Source: Sorghum bicolor (Eukaryota > Streptophyta > Magnoliopsida > Poales > Poaceae). Taken from it: a DNA stretch of 64,000 bases. The DNA lies in NCBI RefSeq assembly GCF_000003195.3, contig NC_012878.2, positions 39,184,751 through 39,248,750 of the forward strand, in the 5' to 3' direction. Made by a program: the position numbers and the translations under genes. Shown piece after piece: positions 45,078-55,450 of this stretch (position 1 is the stretch's first letter; the number at the start of each line of letters is the position of its first letter). A model generated the notes under the pieces. The model was not told the origin of the DNA, did not search any database, and was given only the letters and a program-made list of their open reading frames with translations.

Positions 45078-46723
45078 CGCTTCAACTAGTATGCAAAAAA
45101 AAAAGCATTTCAAGAGGAGATCAATTATTGACATTTGTACATATATGTCAATATTCAGCATGAAAAATTCCTCCACAGAAGTACGAATTGCAGGTTATAA
45201 CGCAACTCACACTAAACCGAGGATAACCAGCCATATGTCAAATCAATTTAGAGGAATATTTTCCTCCACTCAGGATGCTGCATGATATTTAGCACATGCT
45301 AATGGTCTCCAGTCTCCGGTTTTTTTTATATATTTTTATTTTTATTTTTATTTTTATAATAAAGTCTTCACTCTCCGGTAAGTTACTCTGGCAGTTGCTC
45401 CCTAACTACTCACAGATTTTTATGTTACAAAACTGAATAATTATTTACACACATGGTATTGCATTGCGCCATGATAATATTTATCTGAGGATCTGAATAG
45501 CTTATGTGTGCCACAAAGAATGTTCTCCTTTTTCTGAAAGTATCAACTACATGTGTGTTATACTATTGCATATTGCTGAATGTTTTTAACTAGTGGCTAC
45601 AAATAAAAGATCAGGCAATTGCTGCCGAAGCAATTTATTACAGACGTTGAAGTTGTTTTCTCTAACCATGCGACGACTATTCTAGAAGATTATACATACA
45701 GAAGATATAAATCAAATAAGGTGGCACTCTCGAAGGCCAGGTACAGTGACCGAATGACGGCAGGTTTCTAGTAGCTTCTTCATGGGTGGTGTGTAGTCGC
45801 TTTCGATCCCCATGCGCAGCAACGAACTCTCGCTTATATATGCTTACAATTTCATAAATATCAAGGTGTTCCAACTGTCTAGTATTGAATGTTTCAATGG
45901 CCATGATGATTTAATTAGCATATAAAAGCTGCGTGATTAAGAAAACTTCTACCTCTAACCAGACATTTCCCAGTACACAGATGCCGTTTGATATCAGTTC
46001 TGGTTTACGTATCCTATTACATATGTTGAAAAGTAACTAAGATATTAAATTACCCTTCTAAAATAGTTTAGAGTGGTTTTGATAAAAATTTTGGCTGATG
46101 TGGCACGTGGGCCACACACATATTGAGTTTTAAGGCATGCCTTTTATTGAATATTTGTGCTCCTAAACGATGTCAAATATAATAAGCTACTAGAAAGTTT
46201 TATACTCTTCACAACCTGAATTTTTAGATTTCTCCTAGTGATATGGGCTTCTTCTAATATTTTAGCATTCAAAATTTAGTATAATTTTCTTAACTGTCTC
46301 CTAGTGAGATTCTCATGTGCTATGAGCATACGACTAATGGTAGTGTTTTACTACTACCTAAAAACATTAGGAGAATTCTACCATTTTGTAGTGCTTTAAC
46401 CACTACAAATTTGATATAGAGTGTATCTCCATCTGAGTTTATTAAAAAATTCATAATTTTGAATTTAATAACCAGAAAGCTTAAAACAATTACCTAGGCC
46501 TCTAAATAATCTAAAATGAAAGGTTTTTCAACCGTAAAGTTACAAATCACATAACTGTATAAGACCATGTCCATGGCCAAGGTCCGATGAAAGTTCAAAT
46601 AGTTTGAACTTTAAAATGTGAGAAATGTAAAAGATATTTGGGTCTCCAAATGGTCTCATATAAAAATGTCAAGCTGTAGATTGCATTTAGAGTTATAAGT
46701 TTGCTATATAGACCATGTCAACT
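45078..46723. other. Intergenic with old repeat sequence
   Basis: About 1.6 kb, AT-rich, no credible gene. A 75-codon minus frame starting at 45904 (MAIETFNTRQLEHLDIYEIV) is not recognised and may be chance. The part from about 46440 resembles 50670-50800 (phrases around GACCATGTCAAC and CCTCTAAATGATCT), so the hAT element seems to have inserted into an old repeat. Confidence 0.45.
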
Positions 46724-49700
46724 CAGCCTGGGCATTTTTTACTTGCAAACCGCAAACCTAACCGAACCGAACCGAAATTGCGGTTTATTCGGTTTTCGGT
46801 TGCGGGTTCGGTTATGTTTTTCATGGTATTCGGTGTTCGGCCTCGGCTTCGGTTTTATACCGAAACCGAACAAACCGCAATATACGCTACAGACCAGGAA
46901 CCTCCCTCCGTCACTCCTTCATCGCGGCCCACCACGTCCCACTCGCTGATCCCAGGCCTCAGTCCTCACGCCGCCCAGCGCCCACGCCCAGTGCGCAGGC
47001 CGCAGGCGCAGCGCCCGCTCGCGGCTCGCCCGTGACCCGTCGCAGAGTCGCCCCGGACGGCCGGACTCGCCCACCCAGTCGCAGTCTCGCAGAGTCGCCC
47101 CCATCCCGATTCACTCGCAAGTCGCAACAACGCAAACCCTAGGCAGAGGGGCGGCGCCGTGGCGGCGGCCCTAGCAGAGCGCGGCGAGCCGGCGACGCTC
47201 CCAGTCCCAGACGACCCCCGTTCCCGGCTACAACGGCGCCCCCCGGAAGGCCCTAGCAGAAGAGCGCGGCGGCGCCTGGCGCCTGTGGACGGCCGGCGGC
47301 CAACTGGGGCAGGTTGCGGCGAGGAGAAGGTGGTTAGCAACACCCTCCTGAAGTTCTCCGACAAGACAACGGCGGCTACGACGGAGCAGTCCTCCTATGT
47401 AAGTTAGATCAAGCTTCTCCTTGTTGTTCTTAAGTCAATGTTCTGATTTCAATCATTTCGTTTGTGGATGGGGGACACAGATGAAACAGTTGCTTGTGAA
47501 GTTAATCAGTCTCAAACTCAAGAAACCGAAGCTGGAGCTTCAGTGACTGGTGTGTCATCTACTGGAGTGGTAGATCCAAGCAAGGAGCAGCAGCAGACCA
47601 ACGATGGAGACAAAGCAACTGAAGAATCCAGGAAAAGAAAACCCATGGCTCCTAGATCTGATGTATGGGCTAGTTTCAGCAAGGTCAAACTGGACAATGG
47701 GGAAGAGAGAGCCAAGTGCAAGTGGTGTGAAAAGTTGTTTCATTGTGGCTCAAGAACAAATGGTACGTCATCCTTGAAAACTCATGAAGATATGCAAAAA
47801 GAATCCTAACAAACCAGTAGTTGATAATCAAGGAACTTTGCAATTGACACCATGTGCTGGCACTAGTAATCTTGGTACTGTATCCACTTGGAAATTTGAT
47901 CCGAATAAACTTAGAAGGTTGTTTGCTGAAATGATAATTGAAGATGAACAACCATTTGTCTTGTCTGAACGTTCTGGTCTTAGAAAGTTCTTAGCAGAAG
48001 CATGTCCACGATTTATTCTGCCATCTAGAAGGACAGTCACTAGAGCTTGTGTTAAAGTATATGAAGATGAGAAAGAAAAGCTCAAGAAATATTTTAAGGA
48101 AAATTGTGAAAGAGTTTGCCTCACAACTGACACATGGACAGCTAGGAATAGCCAAAACTACATGTGTGTTACAGCCCATTTTATTGACAATGAATGGATT
48201 CTTAGAAAAGCAATTATTGGTTTCTTCTTGGTTAAGGGGCATAGAGGGGAGGACATTGGGAAATCATTAGAGAATTGCTTGGCTGAGTGGGGCATTGAGA
48301 AGGTTTTTACAATAACATTAGACAATGCTAGTGCAAACAATAATGCAGTCAAGTACATGAGGCGGATCTTGAATGAGTCAAAAGGTTGTTTTGCTGAAGG
48401 AGAGTACGTGCACATGCGATGTGCTGCTCACATTGTCAACCTAATAGTAGGTGATGGCTTGAAGGAAATTGGTACATCAATTCAGCGTGTCCGTGCTGCA
48501 GTTAAGTTCATCAGGGGTGGGTCTTCTAGGTTGGTGAAATTTAAGAAATGTGCTGAGTTAGCCAAGGTACAGAGTAAAGCATTTCTGAACTTGGATATTT
48601 GCACTAGATGGAACTCAACGTACCTAATGTTACATGCTGCAGAGAAGTATGAGAAAGCATTTGAAAGATACAGTGATGAGGACCCATACTACAGATTAGA
48701 ATTAGAAGGAGAGAATGGTCCAGGGGTGCCAACAAAAGCAGATTGGGAGAAGGCTAGGAAGACGGCTGACTTTCTTGAACACTTTTATGACCTCACTCTC
48801 CGTGTTTCTATACAAACAAAGCCAACATCTCACACTTATTTTCATGAGATTGCTGAATTATTACTATTGCTAAGAGAAATGGGTCACAGTGAAGACAACC
48901 TGAGCAAAGAAATGGCTGCAAGAATGCTAGTCAAATTCTACAAGTACTGGGGAGAGAAGTATGGTGAGAGGCAGGGGGACAGAGAGAAGAGAGGAGAGAA
49001 AGATAAGGGGGATCAATTGCTGAACTTTAGTGTTTACTATTTTGTTGCTATTGATCCTAGATACAAATTGTCAAATTGCATCAAATTGGGAATCAAGGTG
49101 ATGTTTGGGGATACAATAGGAGACAAATTGTGGGAAACAGTGAACACTTATTTTCGTGCTTTGTTTGAAGAGTACAAGGAGATGTATGCCCGAAAAGATA
49201 AGACTTCACAACCTACTGAGTCTGAATCTACAACTGAAAATGGCAAAAAAAAGGGTAGGTGGATGGAAATGGCTCAGCAGATGAACAGTGAGGGTGGCAC
49301 TGTCAAATCTGAGGTAGACAAGTATCTCTCAGAAGATAATGAGCCGGACACAAAAGACTTTGACATTCTAAAGTGGTGGAAGGCCAATGCAACAAGATTC
49401 CCGATATTATCTAGGTTGGCTCGTGATCTGTTGGCAATTCCTATCACCTCAGTAGCCTCTGAATCAGCCTTCAGTGCTGGTGGCCGAACTCTTGATGACT
49501 TTAGGACCTCACTAACCCCAAAAATGGTTGAGCGCCTCGTTTGTGCAAATGATTGGCTACGTGGAAGTGGAGGAAAATATGTTAGTGTTGAAGAGGACAC
49601 CGAACAATTGACTTTGCTTGAGGAAGGTAACATACTAAATTCTTATTTGATTCTAAAATGCTTCATGATTCATACACAACACTTAGATCATATATTATTT

Positions 49701-50330
49701 TAGAACTTGGTGGCCTTTCCATTTCTAAGGATGATACTCCAGCTACTTCTGTGTCTTGAACAATTGGTATAAGGTATATTTGTATTGCAGGTTTTGTACA
49801 TTCATTTGTTAAATATTTCTTGGAACTGGAATGCTAAGATCACTAATTGAGATTACTTGATGGCTGCAGGACTGCTGATGCTGGCACATGCTGGTTGCTG
49901 CTGGCTGCTGCTCGCCTGGTCCTGGCGTCCTGCACTCCTGCTGCTGTTGCTGGACGCCTGGAGCCCTGGACCAAGGACCATGCTGGATGTTTAATTATTT
50001 AATAATGAAGAACTTTTGAAACTATATTTGCTGCCTTGTTGATTTGTGTACTGAGAATGTGAGATACTGAGATGCACTACTTTTAAATTTTCATGTTAAG
50101 ATGTTGTTTTAATATGCTGTTGCTTGCAATCTGCTGTTGTTTGAATGTGCTGATGCCATTATGTTCGGTTATTGCGGTTAAAAACCGAAAACCGAATTTA
50201 AAAATCGAACCGAAATTCTGCGGTTTTCATTTCTTTGGATAACCGATCGGTGCTTATTTGCTGGAACCGAAATATTTTTAACCGAACCGAACCGAACCGA
50301 ATTTGCGGTTAAAACCGAACGCCCAGGCTA
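46724..50330 (+). mobile_element. hAT (Ac/Tam3-like) DNA transposon
   Basis: Inverted ends CAGCCTGGGC (left) and the complement of TAGCCTGGGC (right), with an imperfect 8-bp duplication sharing TGTCAAC (46716-46722, 50332-50338). Both subterminal zones are filled with AACCGAACCGAA or CGGTT motifs (46755-46880 and 50165-50320), likely transposase sites. One transposase gene lies inside. The 3' part (49870-49980) is rich in CTG-type triplets. Size is 3.6 kb, right for an autonomous hAT element, but the gene has a frameshift. Confidence 0.9.
47468..49626 (+). pseudogene. hAT transposase, one frameshift
   Basis: A GC-rich leader with donor GTAAGT at 47399 precedes it. ATG at 47468 (MGDTDETVAC) is the provisional start. 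A BED-type zinc finger follows (WASFSKVKLDNGEERAKC, CKWCEKLF, ending LKTH). Near 47785 the frame shifts, and the rest runs open to 49626 and beyond (NPNKPVVDNQG). RNase-H-like catalytic parts are visible: CLTTDTWTARNSQNYMCVT, FTITLDNASANNNAVKYM and MRCAAHIVNLIVGDGLKEIG. The C-terminal hATC dimerisation domain reads LLAIPITSVASESAFSAGGR followed by LTPKMVERLVCANDWLR. A donor GTAACA at 49627 may start a last intron. Apart from the one frameshift between finger and catalytic core no defect is visible, so this is a recently active copy or a sequencing error. Confidence 0.85.
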
Positions 50331-51245
50331 TTGTCAACATCTTATGCCTCTAAATGATCTTAGATAGTCTTTGCAAAAATGATGATCTCAGACTTTGCAA
50401 AAAGAATGATCTTAGATAAAAAGTTGTTAACAAATTTTAAGTTTGACCAATTTTATAGAAAAATACATCAATACCTATGACATAAAATGAGTATCTTATA
50501 AAAATATATTCTATAATAAATCTAATGGTACTAATTTGATACTATATATTTTAGCTTTTTTCTATAAATTCGGTCAAAGTTTAAAAATTTTGACTTAAGA
50601 TAAATCTAGGAATTAAAGCAAGGGACTGAGGGAATATATTAGATTGAGAGCTGCAATTTTGGTATATACCATGTCAACATCATAGATAATCTCAAAAAAT
50701 CAAATTTCCAAATTTCATTAACTTAAAACTATATTTGAGCCTCTAAAAGATCTCATATAAAAAAGATTACCAACTACTACAAAGTTGTATATCGTATCAA
50801 GCTCTGTTATTTTGACATAAAGTTTGTATTCATCCGACTTAATATAGAAAAGTCATAATTTTTAATAACAAAGGAGAGATCACATAGTATATGGCCCACC
50901 GTCATGTAGCAAAGTCACACAGGAAACCATTTAAAATGATTAAGGATATTTTATCTAATTTTAAAATTTGAGGTCGTCAATCTTCCAGAAATTGAGTTTG
51001 AAGATGTTTTTTTAAATTCAACAACATTTAGAGGGTAAATAGATTACACTAAAATTTATATCCTAATATATAATTATCTCATACTAGAAATCACATGGGC
51101 AGGGCGGGAGATGATAGAATATAGCAGGTCGCGACGCGGCTCCCTCACCAAATCGCCAATCATCCTTTATTCCTCGCTGGAGTCTCTAGTGTTGAAATAT
51201 TGATACTACTGACTTCGATTAAGGTGCTATTTGGTTCGATGTTTT
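50331..51245. other. Old repeats between the hAT and the gypsy element
   Basis: AT-rich, no gene. About 50400-50632 resembles a decayed Stowaway MITE (GTTTGACCAATTTTATAGAAA on the left, GGTCAAAGTTTAAAA and GGACTGAGGGAATA on the right). 50660-50830 continues the old repeat seen left of the hAT element. Confidence 0.45.
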
Positions 51246-51988
51246 TGTTGGGGCTGGCCGCATTCTTCCCCCTGGTAGCGTCGAAGGATATCCTTCACCT
51301 AAGAAACCTTCGTACGAATACGTGCGGAGGATCATGAGAAAGACTAACGTTGACGACTCGTCTTATCGTGCTAAGTGTATGCAGGGACTGAGACACCCGC
51401 GGAGGTCCGCAAGCAGAGAAAGGAGGAGCCTCCGATCCTCCCAAGTCCGAGGTTGGCGAGGAACCTCCGGAGTGGCCGGGCCGAGGAACCTCCGGCGCGG
51501 CCAGGCTGAGGAACCTCCGACAAGGAAGCGTGGAAGGATTGGTGGCCGAGCGGGCTGAGGAACCTCCGGAGTGGCCGGGACAAGGAACCTCCGGCGCGGC
51601 CAGGCTGAGGAACCTCTGACAAGGAAGCGTCGAAGGATCGGCAGCCGAGCGAAGGATCCGAGCCTCCGACCAGCTGAAGCCCTAGACACGGGACACACGC
51701 AGGGTTCGTAGTGTGAAATTACACAAATGGCTTAGGGTCAGTAGACTGTGATATGAGAATATGCTGGGATATTTCACCACTGTCACAGGGCATTTCTGTA
51801 ATTGTCTTAGGTCGGTTTCCGGGCCCTATATAAGGGACGTGATACCGTCATTAAGGAGAGAGGGCATTCATTGTTTCCACCTACTGTTGAGCCCACTGTT
51901 CATTTACTGTTGAGCCTCTCACGGCACCGAGTGAGAAGGTTCTCGTTTCACTGTGTTGCTGGGGAGTGCAGTACGCCTTCTCCCAACA
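51246..51988 (+). repeat. 5' LTR of the gypsy element
   Basis: 743 bp from TGTTGGGGCTGG to CCCAACA, with the TATA box TATATAA at 51827-51833. It contains a 99-bp tandem duplication (51458-51655). The partner LTR is not in the window, so the left boundary rests on the TGTTGGGG start and the usual length. Confidence 0.8.
51458..51655. repeat. 99-bp tandem duplication within the LTR
   Basis: Two copies, starting at 51458 and 51557, differing at a few sites. Each contains three GAGGAACCTC-type boxes, so the U3 region carries at least six such boxes in about 200 bp. Duplicated U3 boxes often act as enhancers. Confidence 0.85.
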
Positions 51989-52008
51989 TTGGCGCCCACC
52001 GTGGGGCT
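51989..52008 (+). promoter_or_regulatory. Primer-binding site of the gypsy element
   Basis: TTGGCGCCCACCGTGGGGCT immediately follows the LTR end CCCAACA. It is a known grass Tat-type primer site. I do not assign the tRNA. Confidence 0.75.
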
Positions 52009-52024
52009 CGAAGGATCACCTACG

Positions 52025-53626
52025 ATGGCTGGAAAGAGATCAAGCACCACAAGACCTCGAGCGGAGTCCTCTAGGAGAGGAAGGCCGAGGAGGGCCGTGC
52101 GGAGTGCGTATGCGACCGCAGAGGAGGAGGGCCCTGAGGACGAGCAGCCGGAGACTGTGCAACAAGAGGCCGGCCAGGAACCTCCTCCCACCGCGGGGCC
52201 AGCACAACCAACGGCCACGCAAGAGCTCCAGCTACTACAAGCGCAGCTGCAGAACCTTCAGCAAGAGCGATACCGGATCGCTGCCGCCTACGCCGCCAGC
52301 CAGGAGGCAGCACTGGCAGCGGCGCAAGCAACTGAGATTAGGCAACAGCTCTCAATCTTGCAAGCAAAGATCTTTAGCATGCAACCTCCACCTCAGCCGA
52401 CGATCCAGCCCGCTGTTCTACCCAGCGCCGGTACAACGGTAAATGTGCAGCCGACAAGCTACGGTGGCACGATGCGGAGCACATTGGACCTTCGTTCTCC
52501 TCTGTCCGAAGGATTGTAGACCTCACCCTGGCCGGCTACCTACAAGCCGATCACGCTCCCCAAGTTCAACGGAAAGACAGACCCCCGCCAATTCTTGATG
52601 AGTTTCGAGGTGGTTGTGGCTTTAGCCGGGGGGAATGAAATTGTGATGGCGAAATCCTTTGTGATCGCGGCCGAAGGAGATGCCTTGGCATGGTAGTCGA
52701 TGCTCAGACCTGGGTCGATCTATTCTTGGGAGAACCTTCGTGACAAGATTCTGGCAAACTTCCAAGGATTCGCTGTTGAGTCACTAACCTCCACGGACCT
52801 GTTCCAATGTCGGCAGAGTCAGGGAGAAGCACTGCGGGACTACTTCCAAAGGTTTGTGCAGACTAAGGCGAGAGCACCCGGCGTGCTGGAGGAGGTTGCC
52901 ATAGAGGCAGCCATCAAAGGCCTTCGCATAGGGCCCTTTGCAGCTCACTTGGCCAGAGAAAAAGCCAGCGTTCATGCACGAGTTGTACCACGAGTTCGAG
53001 AAGTACTGCAAGTCGGACAACGACTTCCGCAAGAGGTTGGAGGAGCAGAACTCAACTCGCAGAAGAAGAACCTTAGCCAAGATGAGCGCCGCCCACAGAG
53101 AGAGGCTAGTGGGCAGATGATGAATATTGAGCAACCAAGGAACGACAAGCCGGGGCATAACCGCCCACCGGCAGAACCGCGGAGCTCAGAACGCGCATCC
53201 AATCAAGTCGGAGGAGGAGGTCAGAACAGAGGATGGCAAAAGAATCAGAAGCAGTGGCAGCGGAAGCAATATTGTTTCTTCCATAGAGAGGAGAAGGGTC
53301 ACTCGACCAGAGATTGCCCAGATGCAAAAGAAACTCAAGAGAGCATCAAGAGCAGGTCGGCTCCGCAACCTCCGCCGTCAGTCGCCCAACCTCGAGAAGT
53401 GAATCACACATTCCCACAGACCTTCTACCACTCATATGTCGGAGGATCGGGCCAGCAGCACCCAGCTCCAATTCAGCCCAGCGTGCTAGCCTCCGCTTAC
53501 TATCCCAGCTTCCTACCAGCTTGGCGCCCAACACAGCAGCCCGCAGAGCATAACCTGCAACCAACCTATGCTCCTCCACGACCCCCACAGATTACATATA
53601 TCGAAACCCCGCAACCCCACCAGTAG
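52025..53626 (+). pseudogene. Gag of the gypsy element
   Basis: The ATG at 52025 (MAGKRSSTTRPRAESSRRGR) opens a frame with a Gln/Ala-rich coiled coil (LQAQLQNLQQERYRIAAAYA). After a TAG at 52517 and another at 52694 comes the gag core (SIYSWENLRDKILANFQGFA, DYFQRFVQTKARAPG). Between about 52940 and 53110 the better protein (ELYHEFEKYCKSDNDFRKRL) is in a different frame, so two compensating indels flank it. A zinc knuckle follows (CFFHREEKGHSTRDC), then a Pro/Gln-rich tail with TAG at 53624. Confidence 0.8.
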
Positions 53627-55450
53627 TCACTACCTCCCCCAAACCAACTACAGTTAATCCAAGCTCCGCCTCCACCAAAACCAGAACCCCACCCTGGCAA
53701 TCAGATCGGCCCCCATACACCGCTGTCCACGATCAGAATGATTTTGACAATAGCTGGAGGGTCCTCAATGGAGTTCCAGACCAAGAAGCAAAAGAAGGAT
53801 CACCTTCGTCTGGTGAACAACATTGCTGTGCAGGGCCCGGTCCGATGCACCGATTGGTCCAAAACCCCAATAACCTTCACCGAGGAAGATCTAAGGTTAG
53901 AAAGCTACCCACAAACGGATGCAATGGTCATAACAGCGAATGTTGCAGGTTGGGGAGTCAGCAGGATCTTAGTAGACTCATGAAGTTCCACAGACATAAT
54001 ATTCGTCGGAACCTTCGACCAAATGAAGCTCAGCAGAAACCAGCTCCAACCTTCGGAATCACCTTTGATCAGGTTCGGAGGAAAGCAGATACACGCTCTG
54101 GGTAAGGTCGCCCTACCTGTATCCTTTGGCACTTCGGAAAATGCAAGGACAGAATATATCACCTTCGACGTGGTAGACCTGCATTACCCATACAATGCCA
54201 TATTTGGGCCGGGGTTCTTGAACAAATTCAATGCGGCTGCTCACATGGGGTACCTGTGCATGAAAGTCCCGGCATTGCACGGAGTGATCACTGTGCACGG
54301 AAGTCAAAAAGAGGTGAGGAACATAGAGAAAGCAATCTACAAGTCTTTCTGGAACATAAACTCCGTGGACTCCACGCAAGAAGAAGCTTGCCAGCCACCA
54401 GACATGCCAAGGGGGAAGACAGACCTGGCTGATCAGGAGGAAACGAAATGTGTCCCTCTGCTGGAGGCAGTTCCAGATAGGAGAGTCAGCATATTCGCCA
54501 CCCTCAGCAGAGATGAGGAGCTTGAGTTGCTGGACGTGCTACAGAAGAATCAAGATATCTTTGCCTGGAGTACCACTGACCTGCAGGGAGTTAGTAGAGA
54601 CATCATAGAGCATTCGCTAGACATCGACCTAAGAATGAGGCCGAAGAAACAAAGACAAAGGAAAATGTCTGAAGAGAGAACCTTAGCGGCGAAGGCAGAG
54701 GTGCAGAGGCTTCTGGACGCAAATGTCATCAGGGAGATCATGTACCCAGAATGGCTGGCAAATGTGGTCCTGGTCCCCAAGAAGAATGGCAAAATGAGAA
54801 TGTGCATAGATTTCATAGATCTCAACAAAGCTTGTGTCAAAGATTCCTTCCCCTTGCCAAGGATAGATACCTCTATCGACAAAGCCGCCGGTTGCCAGAG
54901 ATTTTCACTGCTGGATTGCTTCTCCGAATACCACCAAATTTGGCTCAAGAAGGAAGACGAGGGAAAGGCAAGCTTCACGACTCCGTTCGGCACATATTGC
55001 TATACCAGGATGCCAGAAGGACTCAAAAACGCTGGAGCAACCTTCTCCAGGATGATGGGGAAGGTTCTGGGAAGTCAGCTGAAGAGAAACGTCATAGCCT
55101 ATGTCGACGACGTCGTCGTCATGAGCAGAAACAAAGAGAATCATATCAAGGACTTACAGGAAACCTTTGTCAACCTCAGATCTGCCGGGCTCAAACTTAA
55201 CCTGGAAAAATGTGTATTCGGGGTCAGCAAGGGAAAAATGCTGGGATACATCATCAGCTCCGAATGAATCAGAGCTAACCCAGATAAGACAAAGGCAATC
55301 ATGTCAATGGCAGAACCTTCAAGCAAGAAAGAAGTGCAAATGTTGACTGGTCGAATAGCAGCTCTCAATAGATTCATTTCAAGATCTGCAGAGCGAAGCC
55401 TTCCATTCTTCAAAGTGCTAAGAGGAGGAGGCAAAACAGAATGGGGTCCG
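53627..55450 (+). pseudogene. Protease and reverse transcriptase of the gypsy element
   Basis: The same frame as gag continues after the TAG at 53624. The protease active-site region reads ILVDS then TGA (53981-53983), so the stop falls exactly at the active-site glycine position. The frame resumes SSTDIIFVGTFDQMKLSRNQ and continues through the protease (YPYNAIFGPGFLNKF). RT has WLANVVLVPKKNGKMRMCID, FSLLDCFSEYHQIWLKKED and the YVDD box (VIAYVDDVVVMS). A TGA at 55265 and then the chromovirus insertion at 55451 end the frame within the RT connection. Confidence 0.85.

Larger units (their letters stand above)
51246..55450 (+). mobile_element. Ty3/gypsy (Tat-like) element, 5' part, cut by a chromovirus
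   Basis: The LTR (51246-51988), primer-binding site and gag-PR-RT frame run rightward until the LTR of another element starts at 55451. RNase H, integrase and the 3' LTR must lie beyond the second element, outside the window. Several stops make the copy inactive. The primer site TTGGCGCCCACCGTGGGGCT is typical of Tat/RIRE2-like grass elements. Confidence 0.85.

Noticed and set aside
47159..47407. 83-codon GC-rich frame before the hAT transposase
   Set aside because: Begins with GTG rather than ATG, and its phase does not fit the following exon across the GTAAGT donor at 47399; more likely leader.
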